Shown here piece after piece: positions 1 through 11,191 of a stretch of 64,000 bases of DNA (positions within the stretch are counted from its first letter, which is position 1; every line of letters begins with the position of its first letter). The DNA lies in NCBI RefSeq assembly GCF_030936135.1, contig NC_082618.1:8529034-8593033 (forward strand), in the 5' to 3' direction. The notes beneath the pieces are model-generated. The model did not search any database and was not told the DNA's origin. It worked only from the letters and a program-made list of their open reading frames with translations. The DNA is from Gavia stellata. Its lineage: Eukaryota > Chordata > Aves > Gaviiformes > Gaviidae. Made by a program: the position numbers and the translations under genes.

Positions 1-3000
1 GGCTTAAACCGAGTTGAGGGATTTTGTTTTTAAATCAGCAGCCTTAGTAAATTGAGCTCTGATGTAACTAACCTACAGCAGAACAAGGAAGGCTCTGCCT
101 TACGCACGGGATCTACAATGAATCACAACATTAATTCAGGGATATTTATTCAAAGTTTACTCTGGTAAGAAAATGAAGAGTGAAGGGACTGTTTCAGCAG
201 TGGTTAGAAAGGCTTTATCCAAAGCATGATAACAATACTTGTGAATAATTGTTTCATTACATTTTTTATAAAGTCAAATCACAGAAAGAATCTCATGGAA
301 AAAACCAAAACAGAACAGTCCGTATTTCAGGACCAACCTATTAAACCACGATAACTATTTCACGAATTACAGACCCGTGTCTGTCCCTTCAAGACACAAT
401 GCTCCAACTTGCATACAATAATACAAAATTACAAGTTGAGAGTCACATAAGTAAACCCCTTCAAGTACATTGCTAGATTTGCAAAACAAATCTTCCTAGT
501 AGCATTTTTATTTTGTCAGATGATCATAAATCTGTTCAAGCACTCAAGCAAAAACATCAAATTTGCATCTTGGGGATATGCCACACACAAGAAAATACTA
601 ACATGTACATTTCTGACAGATTTCTAAAAATAGCTTAAAGGGTCCAACCTCCACATAAAAAGTTATTTATTCAAACTAATAGACACAGTGAAAGGCTAAG
701 TATTACTTACCATCTAAAACTCCAATGCTCAGAACATTAACGGTACCGTTACAAGCTAGGACTGACTTAGCAGTCTAGAAGTCTTAACTAAAAAAGCACT
801 AGACACTTCAAGAACAGCTACTAATCCTTCAGTCACTGCCTTAATGTCCAATTATCAACACAGTCATCTGACGGTTATTCAGAAAAACAACAATGAAAAA
901 ATTTAGTGACAAAAGAAGTTTGGGTTCAAACTGATCTATGTTAACCCTTCAAGTCTCAATATATGAAGTTCTGCAAAGTATTGTGGAACGGCATGGGATG
1001 GTGAGAAAATTAGCTACAGGATCATTAGATAGGACAATCTTGAAAGATACAGGGTTTCCATTCAAGAACCTACCAGAATGTTGATGCCTGAGCAGATTTA
1101 AGATAATTTTGTGCTTTAAAACAAGAATTGAAGGAAGCGTATTCCAGCTACAATATCCAAGCTTATAGCTGTGCTTGTAAGTATGAAAATCTGTTGGGCA
1201 TACCCCCCAAAAGATGAAAGATTCTTTGCATGCTACAAGCCAAAAATGTTAATAGGTCAATGCTGAAATTAAAGACAATTTAAGTAATGGCTATTTAAAT
1301 ACATTCTAGAATACTGTGCTTCCCATTTTTGCAAAACACAGACATCATCCTCAAAGCCCAGGACCTCTTCTACACTTTTTTTAACCTTTTTTCCACTCAG
1401 TATTATGTTGCAGAATACTCTGAAGCTCGTAGTGAAAGCATATGGGCATATGCTATTAGAATGAATAGAAACAGTGAACATTATTTTCTCCAAGTTGAGA
1501 ACAACTAACTGATGAATTTTCCATAACAATTCTGCATGTGCAAATGCCTTTTCTTCTTCTGTGACAGACATTTAAAATATACCATAAATTCCTGAGAACT
1601 TTAATCTCGCGTAGTTGCACTCCCTCTACTCACAAGGTTATTGATGTAAAAATTGCTATTTCTATCCCTGCTAGAAATACAGTAAAAAAAATTAACATCT
1701 ATAAAGCTGTGTTTTACTACCAACACGAAATAACATTCTCTCAATTAATTATTAACATCATATGAATCAAGCCATAAATACAGCAATGGGGGTATTTGAA
1801 AAAAGATGCTAAGAGCCTAAACATCTGAATTTTACCTTCTCACACCCTGAAATTTCCACTAGTGTATGATATCGTCTCATTTCTGAATGTTCAAAGCATT
1901 AACTCATAATTATGCTATACAGTGTCTGACTCATATTCTACATGACATGGAAGCACAGTGTATACTTTAATTTAGCCAATTACAGCAGTGACAGAAGTCA
2001 AGGAGCATTACAGACGTCAATTCAAGATGTCACATTTACTCCATACTAGCAAGACTTTCCCATCTGCATCAAGATAGCTAAAAAATTAAAATAGGATTCT
2101 ATACTTCAAATTTTAATAGAATAATATACCAACTCCTTAAACTACTTAAGTAATAGCTTTTGGAACACTAAATATTATATAAGTATTAAAAGAGTACTTC
2201 AAAGTGGTTTTTGTTGCCATTCCAAAAGGTGAATATTGGCTGCATACTTGCATATGCAATTTACAACCAAACTGTTGCCAAATCTCAGGATCACATTGTT
2301 ACACTTCATCTTTAAATAACAGTTTCTCCCTCTCCTGCTAGGTAACTACAAATACAAATAGAATTTGTGCTCTACCAAAATGGGGTCAATCAAATTCAGC
2401 TGACAAGATACTCCTCTCCAGGAAATTCTATTTTAATCTCTCCTGTAATTTATGAGCTTAAAGAAAAGTTGTTAATACAAGATATCAAGACCCAGGCTAT
2501 ACACAACTTTGCTATATTAATATGGTGGATCACAACAGGAAGAACTAAGACTACCTTAACATCTTAGGAAGTTGCTTCACATAAAAAAAAAAAGGAAAAA
2601 ATAAAAAAAGGGGTGCTGAGCACATACATTTCAAATAAGAGCACGTATTTTCAACATCCGCTCACCAGTTAACATGCTCACACACCAGGGTACAGAGAAT
2701 CCCTGAGGGAGGAAACCTCCTCTCCTGAGTTTTATTGAGGAATAGCACTTACTGATTGTGAAGGAGCCTGTCCAGCTCTCTTCTGCCAAGGAGGGTCACA
2801 ATACCACCAAAACTATCCAAAAGAGGTAGGAGGAAGTCCTCCATTCAGAAATGGAAATTAAGGATGTAGGCATTTCCTTGACTAAAAGTACCACTGAGCA
2901 ATGATTTAAACCAAAGAAGGGCAGAAACCTTATGAGGTTTTCTGGTTTTAAAAGTATATCACAGAAAAATAGATAGCTTATTTCCTAAAGACATTTAAAA

Positions 3001-6000
3001 CATATTTTGGTTTTCCCAGCAACATCAGATTCTTGTTCCTGGTTGTCCCAATACAACAAATAGCATGCAGTTAATGTACACCACAAAAAATTTTCATGAG
3101 CCAAAAACCAGAAACCAAAACTACAGAATTGAATGCCCAAAGCAAACCCTACAAAGTCCAAACACTGCACAGATGAGGTCTCACATTCACAAGGGAAGAC
3201 AGCTTTTTTCTGTGACAACTGCAGCAGTTCCCAAACCCCAGACATCTACCTCACCCCTTTTGAAGGACTCCATCCCTGCCACAGGGGTAATTCAGCTGGT
3301 TACAAAACATCAACTGAAGCATTCAAAATTCACTCATAAAACTATAAGGTGAAACAGAAACCAACCCAAGCATCCTCCAATGTACCGGTCTGTAGCATGC
3401 AAGAGGTTCAAGAGATGCTACACAAACAGCGGCGATAAGAAGTATGACAATCTTCCTCAGCAAGTCATCCTCATTCATGAGTCAGTGTCCAACAGCTCAC
3501 TGAGGTTTACTCAAATTCACCTATTTCATCCCATTTCACCTGTGATTTAGAAATAACCCTGATGATCTCAAGCTTCATAAATATCATACACTATGTATAA
3601 AATATTCTTTCAAAATAAGTTTTGCTTCTCCCTCTTGGACTGAAAGCATAGGCACTTTAAAAACAGCTACTGCACATGAATTTATTCCTTCACTGTTAAT
3701 CCATCTGCAGGTAAAACTGCTTTTGACATCATCTAACATGCAAGAAATTATGCGGTCACAGTTTTAAATTTGCAACCTCTTCCTGTAGTTCATTCATTAT
3801 CAAAAGCATATCTGTAGTGGCAGCTTTTTAAAGCAGCTTTGGTTTGGAAAAGGAAATATAACTTGACTATTCCATACTGACTAAACCCGTAGCTCCACAA
3901 ACTACAATGTACTGTAAGAGAAACCACATACTATTAAGAGGGGTTCAGGACAAACTAAATGTCAGCCTCATCACTCTCCTCAGTTGACTGGGTTCAGATA
4001 AAATCAAGTCTCGATTTTAGCTAAAAATACAATAAGGTTAAAATAAGAATATTTTTTTTACTGTACCTAATAGCAATGTCTAGGTCTATTCAGATACTCC
4101 ACAGGAAATGCACCAGGGTCTTCCGGAAACAAAGTTTATTGTCACTACATTTATGATCAATTTGAGATGTTCTACTTCACAGGGAATACAACAATATATA
4201 AAAATATAACTCCTAATTGAGGCTCACGCAACAGCCTCTAGGTCACAGAAAAAGGCAGAGTGGAAGAGATCTTCAACTACACATGGTATAAGTAAACTTT
4301 TGTATCTGTGAAAAAAAACAAAACAACCAGAACTTAAAGGTTCTAGATATGCATAAGTCTGATCTTTGAGACCACAGTGAAACATCAGCACCTATAGAAA
4401 TAATGGCTATAATGGAACAGGTAAGTGACCACATTTATTAAGAAAGGTTTTGGGAATAACATTCCAAGAAAGCTAAACCATTAAATTACACTGATTATAT
4501 GGGAGAATTCCCACCTTCCAGACACCCCTTCTCCGTCAATACAGCTTCTCAGATAGCATAAAAATAGAAAAAAGAGATGAAGAGTATGAACCTGAGACAA
4601 AACTCCACAGTGGATAACCAAGTATATATAATTTTTTTTATTTATACTAATTCCCCCTCTTTTTTTCCCCCCAAAAAACTACTATTAATGAGGTGAAGAG
4701 TACAGCTGGACTGTAATAATATACCTATCTAGTTTGCTGAGCAGCACTTGAACTTGTAATGAACTTACACAGGCTTAACTTTCTAACATTGACAAACAGG
4801 ACAAGAATCAGTAGGTTTCCTGCTTGATTTATGTTCACGTTTGTTAGACATCTTACTTGAAACGTGAATGCATTTTAACCCATTTAGGAGAGCGTAGCTT
4901 TTCAAAGCAGCCCCATGTTCTGCCCAGGAGCCCCACCAGTAACGGCCCAGCGGATGTTCCACGTGGAGTGTGTGGCCTGTGCCCTGCAGCGAGGGAACGC
5001 TACTGCGGCTGTTTTCAGCTCTCGTGGGACAAGTGTGCCTCTGACTTCATGAAGACTATAAAGAGAATTAGCCAAATACACTTTCCCTGCAGCACAGCAT
5101 AAGGCACAAGTGAATGTATGGCACAAGAGGAGGTATTAAAAGAGACATCATACTAGTTTAAGCATATTTTATACTTTACCTCATGCTTTTCCATTTAGAG
5201 GTGTTCTCTCCCTCGCCATCTTTGTGAATGTATTTTCATTTTCAGTTTTACCCAAGCCTAGTCACTCGACATGCACAGAATTTTTAAGTCGTGGTCAACA
5301 GTTTGTCCAGGTAGTCTGTCTGCATAAAGATTTCATTTCTGATTTTTTTACTGCTGAGAGTTATGAACAACAGAATTTTTCAGAGATGGCTGATGCATCT
5401 TTGTACCAATACAGTATCTTAATTTTGCAATAGCCTTTGTAATCATAAGCAGGTGAAGTCACTGACTTCAAAACCACATAGACCAACATCCTCCTTAAGC
5501 CTGAAGAAAAAAACTGCATATCAAATCAGTCTGGGAGTGGCAACATTACACAAGTGGTTTAGACGCGAAGCTATTCAAGGACATAGAAATCTCTCTTAGG
5601 ATACTGGGAGGAAACATAGCTCCAAGGTAGGATTGAGCTTTCTGTACGCACACCAACTCACTGCTGAACTTAAGCCCCAGTAGGCCCAGACTGTGGTAGT
5701 CATTTAACAGATGGCGGATAAACACTGAACTAGCACGGAAGAGGAAGGGAACATCACAAAACATCATTACTAGATGGAGAATCACTGAAGGAGAGAGAAA
5801 CTAAAATGGAAGACATATTCAGCATGTTCCTGGCTATTTGCATAATTTAGAAATAGCACAAAGTAAATATTTACAGACAGCAGTCCTGCATAGGTCAGAA
5901 TTTTTATCTGGAACATTTACAGCAGAGATACAAGGTAACACATTCAGTTAATAGTTTGTCATCTGAAACACTGATTTAGATTTGACTAAAGAACATAAAT

Positions 6001-7595
6001 GACTTGAAGAGTTCAAGACTGGCATCCAGGAAACGTCTGTTTGCATTATGAAACCACTGTCTGGTTACTAGTCTGTTCTCAGGATTGTACTGTGTTGCAC
6101 TGCACCTGCACGAGGCATAGATCCCTTCTAGCTTAAACAATTGCTAAAATATTAAATTTAAGTAGTTATGCACACTAGAACTCTGAATAGTATTTTTGAT
6201 CATGCAAGAAAACCTTCATTAAAGCCATTTTCTAGGCAAGCATAAAAGAAGAGGAATAAAACATTTCACCAAAACTTTGGCTGAGAGCTTTGAAAGTGTA
6301 AGTTAAATGCCAATATAAAGAACATAATAAAGAAAAAAAGAAAATATTTTTCTCTAATACAGAAGACTCTTTCCCTTACTTTTATGCATTTAACAGCAGT
6401 TGAAGCAGAGTCAGTTTCCCTTCCCTGTGAGCATCTCTCACTCATACTGTAACCAAGAGATTAAATAACTCGGAAGATGCAGTTAGAGAACCACAAGAAC
6501 TGTGAAAGGGGACTAGAGGGAAGAAATTGAAAGGAAGCTTTAGAGTCTGTCCCTACTTCTACCACAGTTTTTGAGAGTTTTAGATCCCTTTAAATCATAA
6601 TGAAAAACACATATGCCCAGAAAGAGCAACTAAAATGAGTGGTTGTAGGAGGTAAAGTGTATTTAAAATAAATAAGCAGCAGCACAATGTAGAAAAGTGA
6701 ATACACTGATTTTGCGCATGTAATTTCAATCTGGAGAGTTACTTTTAATTGATTTGTACAATAACTAACAAGCTAGAGAGAAGTAACACTTGTGGAAGCA
6801 ACACTTGCAATATCCTCTCCATACATTAAGAAGTGCACATTATAATTCTTAGAAAGAATATTCCTAAATGCTGCTCTTTCCCATGTTTCAGTAACAAGTT
6901 TAGGTATTTTAGTGACCAATATCAAACAGTGTATTTCAAATAGGCAAATTATACTGCACATAAGCACAACAGAACTTTTTTTCCTTAGCAGCCTATGCTA
7001 TATCACATAGAAAAGCGATGTCAAGAAAAAATTAACCATGCTTTCGCAAAAAGGGTCACTGTAGTTGGCTTGTTTCCTCTGAACTTTTGAATCCTTGGGA
7101 TAAGCATGAAGGTCTTTCATCCCCCAACACAAGACACTAGATTTCAGCTAACTAGAAATCCACTTGAAATATTTCATACTTCCTTTCCAAATGTCAAGGC
7201 TGTTTAGTTAATCAGGAATAACAAAATTCTGCAGAATAAAATTCCAGTGCAAAATTGCAACAGATCTGCATGGTCCTCATGTGCAGTGACACAATGCTAT
7301 GTGTCCACTTATTCAGGCACTTACACTGTGCCCATGGCCATACTGCTTACCACAACAGTAATGTTTTTTATAATAGCACCAGGTTTTTTTCCCCTCAAAT
7401 CATACTGCTTGGCATAAAAATCCCTGCCTAAGCTCCAGCAGTTCATAACTGTAGTGCTATACCTAAAAATACTGCATAATACAAGAATGCTGCCACAAAA
7501 CCAAGTCTTCAGAACTAGACATCCCCTTCTCATTGTAATAAGTTGTCCTTTATTTTTAGGTTACACCAATATTTACAGTCATGAAAAGGTATAAC

Positions 7596-7670
7596 AGTGT
7601 TAGGTTAATGGTTGGACTTGATGATCTTAAAGGTCTTTTCCAACCTAAACTATTCTATGATTCTATGAAA
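7596..7670 (+). repeat. CR1 LINE 3' tail, 5'-truncated
   Basis: The sequence runs through GGTTGGACTTGATGATCTT, then AAGGTCTTTTCCAACCTAAA, and ends in a duplicated ATTCTATGA octamer-type tail. This is the 3' end of avian CR1 retrotransposons, which typically insert severely 5'-truncated and end in short tandem repeats rather than poly-A. It is about 75 bp, has a few substitutions from the consensus I remember, and has no coding capacity. It is one of the main reasons for calling the genome avian. Confidence 0.93.
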
Positions 7671-8508
7671 ACACTTGTTAAGACCATATCTGTGAAACAA
7701 GAAGAAACAGGTTTTGGACAACAATAGATTGTTCAGACTACCTACTTATTTACTTACTTGAGCCTGTCTAACGCTAACAGTACATAGGACCATCTAGAAT
7801 CTTGTCTAACTGCAACCGATGTGATACCCACAGGTTTTTTTAAGTACAGAAAAATCAGTAAGTACAAAGTTCTTTACCATCAAGTCAAAATAATTCTAGA
7901 AAAAGCCACCTCCATTGTGCCCTGCAGCAGCCCAGAGATGACAGAAGCTGGGGATGTTTACTGGTCCTATATGAATAATTCAGCGTCAGCATCAGCAACA
8001 ACTCCCCACCACTGACAACCTCAGCGTGGGGCTGGAGCAGGCGGCCGCGATGCACCTCCAACACGCGAGCTCTGAAAGCAGGACATCTTCAGAACTAACG
8101 CACTCCTGGCCGAGCGTCCAAGTGGCTGATTTTGAAGAACTGGCCCCTTTTTTTTTATTTTTTATTTTTTTTTTTAACTTGTACTTCTCCTACCTACAGG
8201 ACAGGGGTGAACACCCAACACACCGATGCTCTGGGATTTCTACAAAAACTTCCCCGCCAGGGCCATCTCTCACGGCCACCCCCCGGACCTTCCCACACAC
8301 AAACAGCGTAAATGAAGAAAAAAACCCCGCGGGCACCGGGCACCCCCCGCCCCAGCCCACACCTGATCCGCCCACGTCCCACACCCCCAGCGGCTCCCCC
8401 AAGGACCCCCCGCCCTCGGCTCCAGCGCCTTCCCCACGGGGACGAGAGCGGCTCTCGCCCCGGTGAGGAGGGAGGAGGAAGGGATGGCCGGGGCCCCCGC
8501 CTCTTCCC

Positions 8509-8533
8509 CCTCCTCCTCCTCCTCCTCCTCCTC
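8509..8533. repeat. (TCC)n trinucleotide repeat, about 8 units
   Basis: An uninterrupted CCT/TCC run lies inside the CpG island, about 150 bp downstream of the putative minus-strand first exon. On the minus strand it reads as a purine-only GGA repeat, which would sit in the nascent transcript of intron 1. GGA repeats can form G-quadruplex or triplex structures. It is probably polymorphic in length. Confidence 0.9.
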
Positions 8534-8681
8534 ACAGCGGAGGCGCTAGGCCCCGCTGCCCCACCGGGCCGCGCTGCCCCCCCGCGCCGCCCCGCCGGGC
8601 CCCCTGCCCTTACCGACGGCGCGGCGCTGGGGCGGCCCGGGCGGCAGGCTCCGGTGGGGCTGGACGGTCGCGGCGTCTCAC

Positions 8682-8745
8682 CTCAACCGCAGCGCCACCG
8701 CCACCGCCATCTTGCCTCCCCTCCCCCGGCTCGGTGGGCTCCGCC
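8682..8745 (-). other. NCOR1: Putative non-coding first exon of NCOR1 (5' end approximate)
   Basis: On the minus strand a YY1-type CAAGATGGCGG element is followed by a short GGTGGCGGTGGCGCTGCGG stretch and a good donor, GAG|GTGAGA, with the exon edge at 8682. YY1 elements in this orientation usually lie 10-30 nt downstream of the start site, so transcription probably begins around 8720-8750; the exact end cannot be read from sequence. The reading frame that crosses it ends at a TGA at the donor, in keeping with an untranslated exon. A second donor-like site, TCG|GTAAGG, lies 70 bp further on with its edge at 8614 and could give a longer exon. Confidence 0.5.
8701..8714 (-). promoter_or_regulatory. 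YY1-type initiator element
   Basis: The minus strand reads CAAGATGGCGGTGG, a near-perfect match to the YY1 motif AAGATGGCGGC that marks the first tens of bases of many TATA-less CpG promoters. Its orientation points transcription leftwards, which supports a minus-strand gene here. Confidence 0.75.
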
Positions 8746-8755
8746 CCCTCCCGCC
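8740..8755. promoter_or_regulatory. GC box pair (Sp/KLF sites)
   Basis: TCCGCCCCCTCCCGCC lies just upstream, on the minus strand, of the YY1 element. It gives two overlapping Sp1/KLF-type sites at the usual distance for a TATA-less promoter. Confidence 0.55.
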
Positions 8756-8839
8756 AGGTCCTGGCAGCTCCTGAACAAACGGCCGCGCCACGACTCGGTG
8801 GTTTCTACCGGCCGCGGGCGCTCAGCCCTTCCTCTCGCC

Positions 8840-8902
8840 ATGACGGTGGCCAGCGCTACCCAGGCAGCGCCAGCCCGCGAGGAGCCGCGGGCGGGCCCAG
8901 CG
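8840..8902 (+). other. Candidate short coding or divergent-transcript exon on the plus strand
   Basis: An ATG in a fair context (CTCGCCATGA) opens 21 codons (MTVASATQAAPAREEPRAGPA) and ends exactly at a donor-like GCG|GTGAGAG. This is opposite and upstream of the putative minus-strand first exon, the usual place for a promoter-upstream divergent transcript. I recognise no protein family. GC-rich islands produce ATG and GTGAG by chance, so this is weak. Confidence 0.2.
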
Positions 8903-9200
8903 GTGAGAGGGCGGGCTGCTATGCTCCTTCCAGGACCCGCTGGCCGGTGCGGCGGGGAAGGATTCCCTCCCCCTCCCCGCTGAGGGGGCTCGGGGGGGTG
9001 GGAGCGGCCGCCATGAGGCGAGCGCGGGGCGCGGCGGCGCTGAGGCCAGCGGGTCCCGTCGCCACCGGCGGCGGCTGCCGGCGGGCGCTGCTGAGGGGCC
9101 CGGCCCGGCGGCTCTCCCGGTGATGCTACTGACCGGAGGGGTGGGAGCGCGGGAGAGCCGCAGCGCCTCGCTCTCCCCCGCCGCATTACGGGCGAATCGA

Positions 9201-9212
9201 TATAAATTTATA
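9201..9212. promoter_or_regulatory. Palindromic TATA-like element inside the CpG island
   Basis: TATAAATTTATA is a perfect 12-bp palindrome within a roughly 35-bp AT-rich pocket (about 9194-9223) of an otherwise very GC-rich island. It reads as a TATA box on both strands. A Cut/CLOCK-unrelated ATCGAT palindrome overlaps its left edge. It lies about 450 bp upstream of the minus-strand YY1 site, so it is not the core element of that start; it could serve other starts in either direction. Confidence 0.4.
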
Positions 9213-9278
9213 ATAACTGATAACGGGCCCGGAGAGGGGCGCGGGGGGCACCCGCGGTGCCGGCAGGCCGCGGCCGTG

Positions 9279-9283
9279 CCAAT
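9279..9283 (+). promoter_or_regulatory. CCAAT box
   Basis: GTGCCAATGAATGG contains a forward CCAAT pentamer in the CpG island, about 70 bp right of the palindromic TATA element. NF-Y binding is plausible, but the pentamer alone is common. Confidence 0.35.
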
Positions 9284-9470
9284 GAATGGGGCCTCTGGAG
9301 CCGCGGCGGGGCGGGAACCCGTCCCGGGCCCCGAGCATCGCCCGAAGGGCGCCGGGCCCCCGCCGGGCCCTTCCCGCCCCCCGGGCTGCGGCACCTCCGC
9401 CGGGGCCCCGTCAGGCTCCCGCGCTGTCACTACCGTCGTGCCTCTGCCTCTAGCGACGAACGGCTTCTGA

Positions 9471-10450
9471 AAAATGTGAGAGAGGTCTAAAATCTCGAAC
9501 GTCTTTTTATCCCCCCCCCCGAACGGGGAGTGTGTAAATTCTTCCCTCCTTTTCCAATAAGGTGTTTCAAATCCGCATGGCGTTTTACCTGCGAAGAGGT
9601 AATTCCAGATGTGCTAAGATCACAAATTAATCTCTTACCAGATTTACTATGGGGAAAAAAAAAAGAGATAACCATTAGACAAGATTAAATTATCTCATTG
9701 TTGTTACAATTTCCATTAAATACGAGCAGTCATATCCCACATTTGCGGGATGTGTGTCCACACAATTATTTATTCAGACCAATAAACCTGTGGCAAACAG
9801 GATTACTTAGAAAACACGTACTGCGCTAAGTATGTAGCTGTTACAGTGGCGGAGGCCCACTCGGTTAAGTGCTACGTTAAGGTGACAGGACACGTCTCCA
9901 GGCTGAAGTGTTTGCAGTCTTTAATCCCAACACATGCCGACGTCTGCCTCTATGCACTTGGAAGCTAAACTGTCCAAATAAAAGTCTGTGAAGACAAGTC
10001 AGGCATACAATTTGTGAGGTGTTAGCTGCTCTTCAGACACTGAATTCCTCTGAATTGCTTTCCTCATTTTATTCTTTAAACCTACCCAGCTAACATACTC
10101 CACCATCGCTGACTTAATACACTTGTCTTCCATATTGCCTGTTTGTCTTGAAAAGCAATGTTTCCAAGCCATCGTGTATCCGATTGCCTTTTTCTTGTTT
10201 ATTTTACTACTTCCTGTCTCCTTTTGCTCTGCAACCTTCTCCAATGGTGGACTGCACTTCTAAGACGTACCCAAACATGTTTTTTTTTCCCTTGCAGCCA
10301 TACTTGGGATAGCCAGCAGATCTGCAGATAGCAGAACGAGTCTGAAGATAAGCTCCTCTTGCCCTGCTTTTGAGGTTTCCCTTAACCCGCGTCTCTTCCA
10401 CAGTACTACAGCGCAGGGATAAAAGGTACTACACGCTGAAAAGCTCAGCT
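9471..10450. other. AT-richer spacer between two CpG islands
   Basis: About 1 kb of ordinary composition separates the two promoter islands. It begins with a poly-C run (about 9512-9520) and contains forward AATAAA hexamers near 9780 and 9976, which could terminate any short rightward transcript from the left island. A CCAAT pentamer occurs near 9555. I see no coding exon and no repeat I can name. Confidence 0.6.
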
Positions 10451-10704
10451 TTTGTCACTGTTAAGTTATTATTTCTTAGCGTACCAGCAGCGTCAGCTGG
10501 TGCGCTGCAGGCCCCGGGCAATGAAGGCTCTCCCCACGGGAACGGCCCCCGTTCAAACCCCGCCCGCGGGGCCCCGCTCCCCGCCTGGGGCCCTGCCAAG
10601 CCTGGCGAGGGCAGAGCGGCGGGAGGCCTCCCGGTGCGCCCCTCCTCCTGAGCAGCCCTGGAGAAACGGAGCCGGGGCACGTTTCCGCGACAGCGGCCGA
10701 GCGG

Positions 10705-10722
10705 CCCCGCCCCGAGGCGGGG
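10705..10722. promoter_or_regulatory. Inverted pair of GC boxes
   Basis: CCCCGCC and GGCGGGG are perfect reverse complements separated by CCGA, about 110 bp upstream of the PIGL ATG. Each arm is an Sp1/KLF site, so the pair presents one site on each strand. Confidence 0.6.
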
Positions 10723-10760
10723 AAGAGAGGGGAGGGGCTGGGGGGGGGAACCCTTTCGTG

Positions 10761-10766
10761 CCGGAA
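10761..10766 (+). promoter_or_regulatory. ETS-type site (CCGGAA)
   Basis: GTGCCGGAACC lies 63 bp upstream of the PIGL start codon, with another ETS-like TTTCCTGCCGGAG at 10788-10800. ETS factors such as GABPA commonly drive CpG-island housekeeping promoters. Confidence 0.5.
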
Positions 10767-10828
10767 CCTTCCTGCCGCCCCTCCCGTTTCCTGCCGGAGC
10801 AGCGCGGAGGGGCGCGGCGCCGGTCGCC

Positions 10829-11105
10829 ATGGCAGCGGGGCCGTGGGGCTGGGGGCCGGCGGCGCTGGCGCTGGCGCTCGCGCTGCTGCTCGCGCTGCTG
10901 CTCGGTGGCGCGCGCCGCCTGCGGCGCCGTTACGCGGTCGACGGAGCTCGCGCCTCCCTGAGGGGAAGAGCGGCGGCGCGGGCGGATGGCGTCCGCGCGT
11001 TGCTGGTGACGGCGCACCCTGATGACGAAGCGATGTTCTTCGCCCCCACGGTGCTCGGCTTGGGCAGGGCCGGCGCCCGCGCCGCGGTGTTGTGCTGCTC
11101 CGCAG
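10829..11105 (+). CDS. PIGL: PIGL exon 1: N-acetylglucosaminyl-phosphatidylinositol de-N-acetylase, N-terminal part
   Basis: This exon encodes residues 1-92 and the first base of codon 93 (phase 1). PIGL removes acetate from GlcNAc-PI to give GlcN-PI, the second step of GPI-anchor synthesis, on the cytosolic face of the ER. Residues 10-27 form an Ala/Leu-only hydrophobic anchor followed by a basic stretch (RRLRRR), which predicts a short lumenal N-terminus and a cytosolic catalytic domain. The catalytic motif [13 protein letters not shown] spans 62-74. By analogy with the LmbE/MshB family, His63 and Asp66 bind zinc and Asp65 is the general base. The ATG is in a strong context (TCGCCATGG), is the first in frame, and leaves an N-terminus of normal length. 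The exon ends at GCAG|GTGAGG. If the donor were skipped the frame would stay open to a TGA at 11192. GC content is extreme, as is usual for first exons of birds. Confidence 0.95.
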
Positions 11106-11191
11106 GTGAGGGGGGACGCGCCGGGAACGGCGGGGCACCCACCACCGCGGTGCCGCCGCGGCCGCCCCTGGAGGCCGCGCTTCCCACCCCG

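Larger units (their letters stand above)
1..8681 (-). other. NCOR1: Putative intron 1 of a minus-strand gene, probably NCOR1
   Basis: This AT-rich stretch lies downstream, on the minus strand, of a CpG-island first exon with a good splice donor (boundary at 8682). I looked for the start of NCOR1 coding sequence on the minus strand (Ser/Gly/Pro-rich start, then a Gln run) and saw none. No ORF here has recognisable homology or paired splice sites. The only repeat I can name is a CR1 tail near 7.6 kb; short poly-A and poly-T runs occur near 2.58 kb and 4.63 kb. The assignment to NCOR1 rests on the head-to-head NCOR1-PIGL order known in mammals, not on protein sequence. It could also be intergenic DNA if the first exon belongs to a non-coding transcript. 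Confidence 0.5.
8300..9470. promoter_or_regulatory. NCOR1: CpG island with a TATA-less or bidirectional promoter (probable NCOR1 promoter)
   Basis: Base composition changes abruptly from AT-rich to very GC- and CpG-rich at about 8.3 kb and back at about 9.47 kb. The island holds a minus-strand YY1-type motif, GC boxes, a splice donor pair on the minus strand and a CCAAT box. The overlapping ORFs of 100-220 codons are Pro/Arg/Gly/Ala-rich in all frames, as expected from GC-rich composition, and I do not call them genes. Housekeeping regulators such as NCOR1 typically start in such islands. The gene name is inferred from synteny with PIGL. Confidence 0.8.

Noticed and set aside
1..8000. Search for NCOR1 coding exons on the minus strand
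   Set aside because: No segment encodes the expected N-terminus or Gln-rich region; coding exons must lie left of the window.
8312..9430. Overlapping ORFs of 110-223 codons on both strands in the left CpG island
   Set aside because: They are Pro/Arg/Gly/Ala-rich in every frame, overlap each other, and have no recognisable domain. They reflect GC-rich composition.
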